A stretch of 64,000 bases of DNA from Cylindrobasidium torrendii FP15055 ss-10 (lineage: Eukaryota > Basidiomycota > Agaricomycetes > Agaricales > Physalacriaceae): assembly GCA_000934385.1 (NCBI GenBank), contig KN880492.1, forward strand, positions 1-64,000. Reading direction: 5' to 3'. Of the stretch, positions 23,523-34,507 are shown in pieces. Position 1 is the first letter of the stretch; each line of letters begins with the position of its first letter. The notes beneath the pieces are model-generated. The model was not told the DNA's origin. It did not search any database and was given only the letters and a program-made list of their open reading frames with translations. Made by a program: the position numbers and the translations under genes.

Positions 23523-24513
23523 TCACGGGCAAAATGTAAGAGTGTAGTCGGCCTTGAGGTTAGAGTCGCACGTCCAGAGAGCAGTTCCACTCGACTCATC
23601 GTAGGCATAGACATACGAGTTCGGGCAGTTGCCCTCTAAATTTCGCATTCATTAGGACTTTGCTCGACGACACCAAAGGAATGAAATGCGCACTGAAGAA
23701 GTCGTAGTAGAGGACACCGCTTGGAGGGCAGGTATCAGCCACACCATGGGATCCTGTGCAACAGTAGGGATCGTTCGCTGGGTCTGGGGCAAGTCCAGCT
23801 TTCTGCTCATACCGTTAGCAACTATGCAGTGGGTTACGGGAGAGTTAACATACGCAGGCGGTGAGACATCCCGTGGGAAAGTTGTTCGAATCGTACGGTC
23901 CGGCGAGCTCAGACGGGCAAATGGGGCCAAGGTCAACAGGGCACGAGGGTATACCACAACCAACATTGTTGTCGATTTTTGCAGGAAGATTGTACCCATC
24001 GACGACCGATACTAAGTCACGCATCATATGAATAAGTAGCACTGTCGAACAACTGACACTCACCATCATACCAGTCCTGGAATCCATCGCCCTCGAGTGT
24101 CCATTCGGCCACAGTGGCGGGTGGGACACCCGTGCCAGTCGTCGGGTCACAGAGAAGTCCACCGTTGCAGCCGCCAGTCAAGCACTTCTCGTAATCGGGC
24201 TTGCTCGAGCTGAAGTCACAGTTGCGACGACCCCAAATTCGCCCGGCCTTCCACTGGTCGGGGACGGTGAACGACACGGACTCGTATGCAGCCTGCTCCC
24301 AACCTGTGGCTTGATCTGGCTTGACTTGACTGGCGTTCATGTCGGTGAACAGTGCCGGCCTTAAGTGAAGTGATACTCAGTAATACAATGCTATGAGCCA
24401 CGCAGCGGAGCGCACCAAATAGTGAACGGGCAATTGTTATACACCGTGAGCTGGCGGGCGGTAGCTGCTGACGCTGTGGCGACGGTAATGGACAGGCTGG
24501 TAATAGAGGGCAT
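23523..24513 (-). CDS. Thaumatin-like protein 2 (PR-5-like, secreted)
   Basis: Close paralogue of the gene at 10492, on the opposite strand. The signal peptide MPSITSLSITVATASAATA is followed by RQLTVYNNCPFTIW. Landmarks match copy 1 block by block: PALFTDMNASQVKPDQATGW, AGRIWGRRNCDF, CLTGGCNGGLLC, PPATVAEWTLEG, QDWYDVSVVDGYN, VGCGIPSCPVDLGPICP, GCLTACKAGLAPD, PYCCTGSHGVADTCP, and ADYTLTFCP at the end. Intron positions agree, including the first intron that splits the Trp codon. Differences cluster in surface loops (for example AGPYDSNNFPTG against SANYHHADGSAAG). Predicted secreted wall protein; glucan binding is family knowledge, not shown here. All exons look intact. Confidence 0.92.
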
Positions 24514-24569
24514 CGCGAGGAGAGACGAAGAAAGGACTTCGATAGAACAGCGCTCTATACCAACACGTA

Positions 24570-24581
24570 GTATTTAAAGCT
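24570..24581 (-). promoter_or_regulatory. TATA-like core element of thaumatin-like gene 2
   Basis: On the minus strand this reads AGCTTTAAATAC, 57 bp upstream of the start codon at 24513, identical to the 12-mer upstream of copy 1. Confidence 0.6.
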
Positions 24582-25388
24582 AAGAGCGGTCCCTCTGCAT
24601 GAGGGTGAAGGCTTTTTTGTCTAACCTGTGAATATCATTGCGGCTCTCGTAAGCGTTACACCCAAGGGTGCCTCTGCGATTCCTGGAGATACTTCGCCAT
24701 TGCACATGCTAACTTGTACTATCATTCGGCTGTTTTCGACACATGGTCTCTCCCTCTTGTGAATAGGCACACAAAATCAATTGAGCAAGAATAGGCGCAG
24801 TTCGGCGAAGGAACAACGATTGTTGTGATGTAGACTCGCTCGACTGGTTTTCTTCACCCAAGTGCGAAGAAGGCCTCTTGCCTTGGCCCTTAGGGTGAGA
24901 AGGTGGTGATAAGAAATAGATCAAGTGCCAGAGTATCACAGTGCCTTATCGTATTATGGGACTCTCTGAGTAAGTAGCTTATTTGTGCTTCGGCCCTCAG
25001 TAAAACGCAAACTTGGTAGGCCTAATTTAGCAATAGTCATGCTAATCGACATGATCTTGTGGGCCTTTCCAGGACTGAACAATTCACGACCTAGTGTAGT
25101 GTCAGATAAAGTCCGCCCCTATGTGATCCTGCGTATCCAGGCGGGTCGCATTAAGTACCGTCCGCGTTCGGCGTCCGCAGTCTGATTTTTGATGGCACGA
25201 TCTAGGCATGATCGTGGATCACAACTGAGTGGCACAGAGAATGCTCGAGTAAAAGTAGCTCATGAGATTCATCACTAGTCGATAATGGCGTTCCGTACAG
25301 CCCATAAATGGTTCTAAATCACAACGACATCACTATCATTAATCCCTTCGCCAGCACCCGGGTAAAAAGCGCTGCCGTTTGTACACTC
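24582..25388. other. Intergenic, no gene recognised
   Basis: This ~800-bp stretch between thaumatin-like gene 2 and the small secreted protein gene shows only short ORFs and no motif. Confidence 0.45.
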
Positions 25389-25932
25389 TTAGTTTCCGTC
25401 GTTGCGGCACTGGGAGGAAGCCATTTCAGTATGACAAGTTTTTCCTGTGAAAGACACCAAATACGCACGCAGACCTGGATTCCGTGACCGGCACAGCTGC
25501 CCGCGTTGGCATCTCCACGGCATTTATAGCTAGAGAAAATTAATTAGCATGTAAGATGCAATGGATGAAGTAAGAAACTCACTTCTGCCCATTAAGGTGA
25601 AGTCCTGTGATTTTGATTGGGGCGGGGCTGCAGTCGAATGAGCCGCTCGTGCACGGGTTGTCGGTAATGACGGTAAGCGCGCTGTTGCACGAAGCGTCGT
25701 ACACACGCCCTACAATATCAATCAGAATTATTGGATGGTACATGAGGCGCGGAACGTGCAGCTGCCAATAGGACCTCCGCCGAGGTCAGCGATGCCGAAG
25801 CTAATTCATGTATGAGTGCTGCTCTCGTAGTATTGTCAACAAAGGACCGTACTTATAGCCGGGGCAGATGGCGAAGGCGGCCTTAGCAGAAAGGACGACT
25901 GCAAGAGCAAGGTTCGTCAAAGAAATCTGCAT
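25389..25932 (-). CDS. Small secreted cysteine-rich protein, family unknown
   Basis: A four- or five-exon gene for about 105 residues. The signal peptide MQISLTNLALAVVLSAKAAFA is followed by ICPGYNFGIADLGGG, then RVYDASCNSALTVITDNPC, TSGSFDCSPAPIKITGLHL, NGQKYKCRGDANAGSCAGHG and the end IQCRNDGN. Seven Cys are visible in the mature part. The last intron (about 65 nt, donor GTCTGC) brings in the terminal IQCRNDGN; reading through it would give an unlikely long tail instead. The second intron has a weak donor (GTCCTA), which I prefer because it keeps frame. Such small Cys-rich secreted proteins are often expressed in symbiosis, pathogenesis or wall contact; I do not recognise this family and infer only secretion. 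Confidence 0.7.
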
Positions 25933-26056
25933 AGTAGTCTGTGAAAGTTATGGGCATCAACATAATGAGTGCACAGTAAGAGACGACGGTTGCCTACAGT
26001 GGAATGTGAAGGGAAGAGAGGACGGTGCTGGGTGATGCAGACAGAAAATATGAGCC

Positions 26057-26064
26057 CTTTTATA
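26057..26064 (-). promoter_or_regulatory. TATA box of the small secreted protein gene
   Basis: A consensus TATAAAAG on the minus strand, about 125 bp upstream of the start codon at 25932. Confidence 0.6.
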
Positions 26065-27063
26065 ACCTGCGTGCGACTACTAGCAAGCAGTTGGAAGGCA
26101 CGTTATTGATTGCCCTGGCGCTACCACCACACGATGCGCGATGCTTGATAAAGGCAACTGTGCGCATTACCCTCGCTTAGCTCAAGCCTGCTTCCAAGGA
26201 TAGTTTCCCTCGTTGCACCCTGACACAGTTTTTCTGCGGTCATGTGAAGAGAGTTTGTTTCTACGGGGACTTCTGTCCTACATTTTTGGGTCCGCTCATC
26301 GCGTAGACTGTTGTAGGTGCACCGAAATCGCATCTACAACCTTCAAAAAAGGAACGGTAGTGCGGAATATATCGTGTGATCAGCGCGCTCAGAATACGGT
26401 CCTAGAACTCATGGCATCAGGATGGGGTTTCAAAATATTGATATTCAGGCATATCATGGTCATCTTCGGTTGTGAGAGAGCTCACTGGTGATTGTCTGGC
26501 CGATAATTCGTCGGTCAGGGCTCGAGTTCAGTGCTGGGGCAGCAGGCCTGACTTTCCGACCTGGATGGCGAGGCACCGAAGTACAGCGGCGTTTCCGTCG
26601 GCCACTGCGTCCACCTGGCCAGATGCAGCGGTTGTTTGAGATTCTGTACTTACGAGTTGGAAGGCGGTCAGATTCTCAATCTACGGCCTCATCTGGGTCT
26701 CATCTTGACGCCCGTTCAAGGATGTTCCGCTCCGCAGCTACTTTGAAGCTGAAAGCACCGTATACACGCAGACCGTGTAGGGCACATTGAGCGTGGAGAA
26801 CATTGAGGAATACCAGACACTGCTCAGAATTAAGGACAATTGCGGCGACGTATGCCAGATTCCCTGCAGTAGTATAATATCCGAGCGGGGCATTGGGCTT
26901 CTTCCGAGCAATATCGCGCGCATGTAGGTTTGGAAATACAATCATACAGGAAGCCCCACGCGAAGAGATGAACTCGAGGCGACGACAATGCATAGTCAGA
27001 ACATACAGATCATGGTGATTTTACGAGTGGCATAGAGGAGACGTAGCCCGGCAAATCCAACGC
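26065..27063. other. Intergenic, no gene recognised
   Basis: This ~1 kb lies between the small secreted protein gene and the end of the L27e gene. It has short ORFs only. Confidence 0.45.
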
Positions 27064-27687
27064 TCAGAACTGTGAGGGAATGTGAGCGCGAGGACTGCAT
27101 CATGCTTGGGTAACGCACCCTAAGCTGTGTGAAGAACCATTTGTTCTTCCCGGAAGTGTAGCGATCCTCGAAAAGCTTCTTGATGGTCTTTTTCGAATCT
27201 TCCCTCTGCGTGGGCTCCTTGAAAGTGTCGGATGAGACAACACCCTTCAAGCCGTCCATCTCAAGCGAGTAACGTGTGGGGAAAAGGTGGGTGTAGTTAT
27301 AAACCTATGTGCATGGGTTAAACCACAGATCGGAGGTTGTGTACGGATAGCGCACCTTGACGAAAGGCTTAACCTTGCTCCTCGCCGCGAGCTTCTTCTG
27401 GCCCATACGCCTCGTCACCTTCCGTGGGTAGCGCTCAACACCAGCGACAATTGCATGTGGGTAGGGGCGTTCCTTCGTGCCATCATCGAGTTGCTTCACA
27501 ACCACGACCTTCTTTCCTGCCTGACGGCCGTGGAGAACGATGGCGACCTGAATCCCGCTTCAATTTTTCCATCTCGGTGTATATTGGGCCATAATTACGA
27601 TACCTTGCCGGGCTTGTATACTAAAGATCGTGTCAGTAAGAGATATCATCTCCGGACATAACGGCGGCATAGCATACCTTTGACCAT
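27064..27687 (-). CDS. RPL27: 60S ribosomal protein L27e
   Basis: Structural protein of the large cytoplasmic ribosomal subunit. Five exons: ATGGTCAAAG gives MVKVYKPGK, then [59 protein letters not shown], then [40 protein letters not shown], and [19 protein letters not shown] with the stop immediately after. The final intron leaves only the last Phe and stop codon (TTCTGA) in exon 5. The KOW-like N-terminus and the [12 protein letters not shown] end are diagnostic for eL27. Length is about 136 residues, as expected. Very short early exons are typical of ribosomal protein genes. Confidence 0.95.
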
Positions 27688-28279
27688 CTTGAGGTTGTCG
27701 ACGACGACGGGGCTTTCTTCTTCGATAACTGACTGATCGGGAAGTCCGATCTGCGTGGCTGAACTAGTTTTGAAATTAAGGTTTGATCCGCTCCAACACT
27801 TGCCAGTGGCACGTCCAAAAGTGGGTTTTGGGTGCTTGCGGTCCAATTTTCACATCGTCGTTTATTCGGGAGTGTCCTTCACAAAGAATGGCCCACACCG
27901 ACTACTTATCCGTCGCATCCCGAACCTTTCTATATACTATTGCATGGGACAACGCAACCATTGAAACCGAGAGACCATAAATACTTAATTATGTGTACTA
28001 TCTGTAGTCCTTCCTGGGGAAAACTCAAGCTTCACTCGAGCTCCGAGACTCTCATCGTGTATGGCTCTCGCCCATGGACAACTAATAAGGCATTTAGTCA
28101 ATTTGAAATGCGCATGCCATTGATTCCATTCATACTACTCGAAGTTTGGAACAGCAAGGTATAAACACTATGAACATGACATATAGACGTATTTGAAGGG
28201 AAAGTTGTATCGTCGAAAGTCACGCAGGGACATCGACAGCAAGAAATGGTCCATAAAACACCACTATAGAACGAAACCA
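27688..28279. other. Upstream region of RPL27, downstream of the hydrophobin
   Basis: This ~590-bp stretch contains the RPL27 promoter on the minus strand and the 3' end of the hydrophobin gene. No further gene is seen. Confidence 0.45.
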
Positions 28280-28863
28280 TCCCGGCCATTAGTTGAACAT
28301 CTACAAAGCGACTTTACTCGGGATGAGCCGCAAGCTTGAATCAAATGGGTCAAAGAAAACGTACTGCAGCCAATGTTGAGCAAACCGTTCTGGTGAACAC
28401 TGTTGCAGCAGACGGCCGTGTTTTTGCTGTGGTCGAATGGTCAGAACCGTTTCTGTATGATCCCACGAGTACGAACCATCCTCCATTCCCGCCCCCAATG
28501 ACAGTGATGGGTGAGCATCGGACACCGATATTGCCAGTGATGCCAGAAAGATTGATGTTTAAGAGACCAGCGATGGTGCCTACAATCGGGTCTGTTACGC
28601 TCGTGAGGCCGTTGCAGCACAATTGATGTCCGGCCCCACAGGACCCCTGCGAAGGGCCGCTGCGAGGAGCTGCAGAGACATTAGAAATGCTAGGCAAGCT
28701 ATAAAGCCAACTGCATACGATTGGTGGGGCTGCGAACGACAGGCGCATTCGGGGAGAGGCCGCGGCGCAAACGTTCGGCGTTGGACATTGCGGGAGAGGC
28801 CGCGACGCCTAGAATGACCATGAAAAGGGCGACTCCAGCAAAGAGGCAAGAGAAAGTTTTCAT
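28280..28863 (-). CDS. Class I hydrophobin
   Basis: Small secreted amphipathic protein that assembles at air-water interfaces and coats hyphae or fruit bodies. The signal peptide MKTFSCLFAGVALFMVILGVA is followed by a variable stretch and then the eight-Cys pattern: SCGAGHQLCCNGLTS, NLSGITGNIGVRCSPITVIG, NGGCKNTAVCCNSV, NGLLNIGC. Spacing is C-x6-CC-x32-C-x~11-C-x5-CC-x12-C, which fits class I. Three exons are clear; the intron with donor GTTCGT restores NGGCKNT. The end after the eighth Cys is uncertain: reading through gives a longer tail than usual (stop near 28300), and a further intron with acceptor near 28283 is possible. I set the end at the outer limit. Confidence 0.85.
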
Positions 28864-28918
28864 CGTGGAGGTGAAATGGAGCGAGGCAAGGGGATGTGCT
28901 CAGGAAACCCATAGTTCA

Positions 28919-28926
28919 CTTTATAG
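28919..28926 (-). promoter_or_regulatory. TATA box of the hydrophobin gene
   Basis: On the minus strand this reads CTATAAAG, about 57 bp upstream of the ATG at 28863, a normal distance for highly expressed fungal genes. Confidence 0.6.
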
Positions 28927-29824
28927 CGACGCAAATAGAGCATAGAGCATGGACTCTCTGATAATTCCGGTGAGAGCCTCTAGTTACTCTGGTAATAACG
29001 TAAGAAGGCCGGGCTTCTTGGCAGGGAAACGAATGCCAATATACGAAAACCCCGGCAGTGAATAGTGTCTGTATGAAAGACTTTGGCCTGCCCTGAACAT
29101 GCCTGAGGGCACTCATAAATTCTGTCCGCCGTGTAATTTTACTTTGACGTGGACGGTGTACAAGCTGAAACTTACAAGCGTAAAAGACAGACAGCTCGCT
29201 GGCCGCTGGTAGGAGAGAGAAGGATGAATTCCTACCTTGTGCGGGGTTGACAGTGCGGGCTCCAGACAGATTCTGCAAGCGCATATAGCTGTTCCCGTCG
29301 CGAAAACTTCGCACTGGCTTTGCCTCAATAGATGGTGAGCGGACTACCACACAACGAACCCTGACAGCACAAGCAAACCCCAAATTACGATGTTCATACT
29401 TAGACGCTTGATACTTGGGTAGGGATGGGTATGCCCGTGAGAGGAAAGAAGTAGGATTAAACATTTTGAATGCCAGAAGCTGCGTGGACATAATTAACGG
29501 CAGTAATCAGATGCGGCTTCTTACGAAGGACCTTTGAGGGCAGGGGGTGGAGGCATAAGGCAGACCGACAATGTCGGCGAGCCCCGAAGTGTTTTGGGAA
29601 TGGTGAACAGTGAGCTGGCTGCGAGAGTGATTCCCAGAGTTTACTGCTCTTGGATATTGTGGTAGTCGATGATGAGTGCGCTGGATGAGACGAATCACCA
29701 TGGAATTCTAGATTGCGTCGATCAAAGCGGCAATCAGCGGCAACTCAAGGACTGCACTGCCACGAACGCTCCTTGCTCACCGACCACCAACATCCTCTGT
29801 ACCTGCTTTGTTCACCGCTACGAA
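28927..29824. other. Intergenic between the divergent hydrophobin and RPB9 genes
   Basis: This ~900-bp stretch lies between two divergent starts. The minus ORF at 28916-29491 has no motifs and no codon signal; I treat it as chance. No repeats are seen. Confidence 0.45.
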
Positions 29825-30385
29825 ATGGTTTATACGAACTATGCGCAATGATTGTCATGTTCTGATGTGGCCATAGGCCTCCCTCCATTTCTGTGGAGAA
29901 TGCAACAATCTACTTTACCCTCGCGCGGATCCAACTCGGCGGTTCATGACCTACGCCTGCAGAATATGCGATTTCGACGAGCCAGTGGCTAATGCTTGTG
30001 TATATCGAAATGATTTGCTCACGGTAACAAAGTACGTGCTCTGCCCATCCCTCGAAGTCTCGCTTACGCAAAACGCAGAGAGCAGAAGGGAGAGACAGCG
30101 GATTTGGGGACAGATCCTACCCTGGTAAGAATGAAGATAGAGGCCTTGGCGCGTATTGAACATCACAGGCTCATGATACCAAAACTTGTCCCCAGTGCGG
30201 CGCAGAAGAGTGCGTGCTATGCGTCACCCTTGCGCGTCTTTCATCCAACCTTGTTTAGCGCGGTGGTATTCCAGGATCAGTCGAAGCGCAAGGAGACAAG
30301 GATGATTCTATTCTTCGTGTGCACAAAGTGCAGTCATACTTTCCTCGACCCTGATTTGGAGACAGAGCAAGAACCAGAGACGTAA
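29825..30385 (+). CDS. RPB9: RNA polymerase II subunit RPB9
   Basis: Small zinc-ribbon subunit of RNA polymerase II, needed for start-site choice and proofreading. The ATG (29825-29827) is followed at once by a 49-nt intron (GTTTAT..CATAG). The next exon gives ASLHFCGECNNLLYPRADPT and then YACRICDFDEPVANACVYRN, the first Cys4 zinc ribbon. After further introns come EQKGETADLGTDPTL, AHDTKTCPQCGAEDAVVFQD and SKRKETRMILFFVCTKCSHT, the second zinc ribbon. A short acidic tail LDPDLETEQEPET ends the protein. Length of about 125-130 residues fits the family. The exon consisting only of ATG is inferred because no other in-frame Met exists close by and MASLHFC is a usual RPB9 start. Confidence 0.93.
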
Positions 30386-33300
30386 GTTGTGATTTTGGGT
30401 GTGCTACTCGAGCCATGAATTCCGTCTTGTCATAATAGCAAGCATTTGCTATTTTCTGTTGCGAAAACCCTCGGCTGGCGAGAGCTATATGAATTGCGTG
30501 ATTAGTCTATGGTTCGGCGTGTCCCATAAGGCTTTGGATCGCTACACGGTAAAAAGAGTGAGCTCGACAAAGAGGAAGGATTACCAGTCTGTCGAGGCAC
30601 TGTTGTCTCGAAGATAGCCTTCTCTAGAGGAACCCTGTCTCCGGAGTGAAGACAAGTTTAGTGTGTTGTTGGGTAGTCTGAACCCCCTTGTCCAAGTGGT
30701 TTGGTCCAGATCGTTAAGAGGTAGGGCATATTCGAGTTCACGCCGGTAAAGCTCAAACTATCGATGCATGCAAATTCTTCGACAGCAGTGTCTACAAGGC
30801 AAGCCCATTTCTTCCCATGTTACGTCGAACTCACGCAATTATACGATTGGGCAGGTAGGCGCCTTAATCCTTTTGGCATGATACCGTTCACTTGCATCTC
30901 TAGTATGGTGGTGACTATCCCCCTTGTGTACAGCATGTGCCATACAATGGTGATGCAGCCTTCTCACTCCTTGTTTTCTTTGGTGCAATCACACCAATTC
31001 TTCTAGGCCAGTAGCATTGAGCACCAAGATCAACGGAATGAAATTAATCTTTGCCTCTCTAGGAATCTTTTGTGCGGAGTTGGAAATCGAACTCATGTAT
31101 GTGTCAGGGATAGGGAAGTGTCGACGATGGACTTATTCCTCTATCTCCTCAAATGACAAGCACTGACTACGAGTTGTCGCTCCCACATTCAGCGGAAGTC
31201 CAGCTTCGATGGTCTCATACGCGCCGCTAGAGATCCGGTGGTGCACATTGGCCCGTCGATGAAACTGAAGTCCTATGGCTTTGTGGGTTTCTCTGAATTT
31301 TAATGGAGCGCTGCCTTCAACTTCGCAGTCTAGGCAGCCTCCATGTTGAGGAGGACGCGCCTCGTTCCAACTCGGAATTCAACATACTACAATTGCCTTG
31401 CCTTGATGACCACTGTTCTTGGGTGCGTTGTGGTTCGTCCTGACTTTGGGTAGCCTCTCACGCAGGACCTGCGTAGGGTCTTCTTCGTTCCCGGCGTTAT
31501 ACTGTATTCTTCTTGCAGTTGAATGCAGTCAAGCGCGGCATCGATTATGGCCTGGCCTTCTGTGTATGGGCGTGGTACCCAACACAGTGCTGCTAGTATG
31601 TAACCCGCTGACAATCGAAGCTACTCAATGGATATGTGATACGAAGGGTAATCGAATTCGTGGCAGTGAAGCCTTTCAGAGCCTTTCCGAGCATTCAATG
31701 GACATTGTGTGTGTGGCCGCATGCGGCCTTCCTCATCTTCTCATTTCTCGCGGTGGAAGACATCGGAAGACATGGCAGAGACGTTTATCATGGCGGCTAC
31801 CGATCTCTTTTGCGGCGCATGTCAACGGCATCTGGAACTTTCCCGTGCTCGAGGGGATGAAAGTCATTGACCCGAGTTTCTCAGCGCCTCTCCTCTGGCC
31901 CGAATTTCGGGATCGAGGGGCAATAAATATGTTTCTGGTTCTCTCGATGATGCGCCCAGGTGTCTCGATTGGTTGAACCAGCAGTCGCAGAATATCGTTG
32001 CTGAAAGAGCTGGTGGTCTACATACCAGGTGAGGAGTCTATCAACATGAGTGGGAATTTACGCGTTACTGCTCACCAGCCCCTTCGAAGATACCCTGATT
32101 ATGGGCCTGCCTTTTTGTTGTCACAGCCCATATGACACAGGCCTATCGTATTCGCAGGCTCGTTTGCGGCTGTTGGACGCATCTATCCCTCACTATGACC
32201 AGGGCAAAGCTGTCAGCCTTCGAGGATAGAACCGGTAACACCTCATTCCACATCGGAATTTTCTGACTGACGACTTGCACGTAAACGGCGTATACCTAGG
32301 TACTACGCTCAGTCATAATCTTGGCTTTCTGGTGTTGCTACTGACCTCACAACCGCGCGCATCTGCTTTTTCTAAAGCGGTCATGGTCCTGCGATTGAGA
32401 TGATGCCATCAACATCATGTTTCGTTTGGCCTTTTACTTCCCCACACGATGCCCGAGGATATGACTAGATCATCTGTCAGTCGCGCTCGAAGAGACTCTG
32501 TGTTATTGTATGGTGAGATGTCCAATCGTTTATCGAAAAAAATTGTGTCAGAACTGGCATCGTATATTGAAACTCTGCAGATGTGAAATAGTCGAGTCGT
32601 GATTTGGGTCCCTCCGAGATATGCCCTCAAGACCTTCAAGTTGGATTTGGCAACGCGAAGAACGAACATTGCTCGGGCGGCCTCCGAGTCGTGACCGTGT
32701 GATCAATCGCTGATGCATTGTCCGAGGCCGAACAGCTCACTTGCAATGTCTTCCTCGCCATGCTCGTGAGCGCTCACACTCAGCTCGCTCACTTCGAGAG
32801 TGAATCAAACTCCGAAACTGTCGGGCGGTAAGCTATACTCTGGCCAATGGCTATATAATCCGGCATGCTGATTTCGCCTTGTTCAGTGGATATACTGCTA
32901 CAGATTCCCACGGATAGCAGACCGGAAGAAGTATGTTATCATTCAAATTTCACACATGCATTGCTTGAAGAGCTGCTGGGGTTGTTATGCATTTCGACTG
33001 CCATTTCGACCTAGCACTCAATGCAGTGGTTAGATACAGCATGAGTCAGTAGGTCTCGACAGTTAACCAAAGAATGGCCCTTTCGAGGATGCTACAACGA
33101 CTGAGCGCTGAGAATGGGCATCGACGTCGAACGTTAACAATGAACGTCGAGCGCCCAGTTGGGCGCCAAACGCTTCAAATTGCTGAGGTTTGATACATAT
33201 TCCCGTTTACCCGCAAGTCGCAAACATTTGCCGTGAAGCCAATACTGACTTGTCGTACTAAACCCGCCCGAAGCTTTGACCTACATAGGACCCACCTGCA

Positions 33301-33664
33301 ACTTAGTAGGCTCAGCTCCCGCAATAGTCGATCAAATCTCAGCTATGTAACATGTTGTAAGCCAGGTCGCTCGTTGGATTTGCTTGCGTCTTTATTGTGC
33401 TGACTCTTAGCGCCAGGGAAGAAGGAGGCCTCCGTAAAGAACCTTTGCCTCATTGCAGGGAACTTGGCATCTTGGATGGATCCATGGCCAACGGTCTTGA
33501 GAACGACCAAGGTGTTGGCACGCACACACGCACGGGCGAACTACTCATCTAAGTATCCCCGGTTGGCATTCCACCACTTCGAGATGCAAATCATCTGAGG
33601 CACACTGACGTCGATCCTCGCTCCGGCTAATGTGCACCCCGCTGGGACTATAAAGCTTGACGAT
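30386..33664. other. Gene-poor stretch, possibly with a decayed gene at 30.76-31.98 kb
   Basis: No intact gene is recognised. Between about 30,760 and 31,980 on the plus strand there are protein-like segments in different frames, for example YGGDYPPCVQHVPYNGDAAF continuing into SLLVFFGAITPILLGQ at 30,904-31,010, RAARDPVVHIGPSMKLKSYG near 31,210-31,275, and hydrophobic stretches in 31,636-31,860. I cannot join them into one reading frame with credible introns, so this may be a pseudogene of a membrane protein or chance. The rest (32.0-33.6 kb) shows nothing. Confidence 0.35.
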
Positions 33665-34507
33665 ATGGCGATTCTGGGAAGCCTCTCGCAGCCACTCCCT
33701 CGAACGCCGCATCTATCGAATTATATGGCTGCTATGTTTTCTCTCCCAAGCATCCACGAGATGTTCCCTGGTCCGTTCTAAGTCTGTTGCATGCCACCCA
33801 ACTCACATTGGGGCTGCAGAACACTTGCTACGCATACCACCTGAGGCGCGGGTTCGAGGCAGCGCTCCACCGACACATCTCAACCTGGGCTATCTCAGCA
33901 ACGGACATCGTCCTAAGCCATCCTCATTGTCTACAGAGGTGATTTCTATCAACTTGCACACGCGTGCAGGTTCTAGCGCGCGCAGCCTGTCCAGCGAGGG
34001 CTCTGAGGCTAGCGATGGCGAGGACGACATCAGCAGCAAGAGACATCTATGCACGATATGCAACAAGCGCTTCAACCGCCCCAGCAGCTTGAGGATCCAC
34101 CTCAACACCCACACAGGCGCCACCCGTACGTCCTTATACCCCCTACATTCTCAACGCATGTGGTTAACTTGACAATCTCAACAGCCTTCCGGTGCCCATA
34201 TCCGGAGTGCGGCCGTGAGTTTAACGTTAACTCCAACATGCGGAGGCACTACCGTAACCATTCCGTGTGCAATGGTGCTGGGCCAGATCCAGACGAAGCA
34301 ATGGCCTATCGCTCGCGTTCCCCTGCGCCAGTGCGCCACAGGCCATATCCTGCGTCACCGAGGACACCGCCTTCTCCCGGGTATCCGCAATTCGCTCATG
34401 AACCACTCTCCAAGGCTTACACCATTACTCGCTACCATCCGGATAGATTGGCGCAGCGGTCGCATGATGCAAGGGAGAGCGGGCTGCGAACACTGCACTT
34501 TCCCTAA
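33665..34507 (+). CDS. Two-finger C2H2 zinc-finger regulator
   Basis: A probable nuclear transcription factor of about 245 residues with three exons. Start MAILGSLSQPLPRTPHLSNY, then SLPSIHEMFP joined across a ~49-nt intron to EHLLRIPPEARVRG. A Ser-rich acidic segment (SLSSEGSEASDGEDDISSK) precedes two fingers near the middle: CTICNKRFNRPSSLRIHLNTH and, after a second intron, CPYPECGREFNVNSNMRRHY ending RNH. The tail is Pro/Arg/Ser-rich (RSRSPAPVRHRPYPASPR). Paired fingers of this form with the PFRCPYPECGREFNVNSNMR linker are frequent among Agaricomycete regulators; the target genes are unknown. A plain upstream TTG-initiated frame exists but the ATG at 33665 gives a better protein. Confidence 0.82.

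Noticed and set aside
28916..29491. 191-codon minus-strand ORF upstream of the hydrophobin
   Set aside because: No motif, no codon bias, many rare residues in a row, and it lies in the divergent promoter region; treated as chance.
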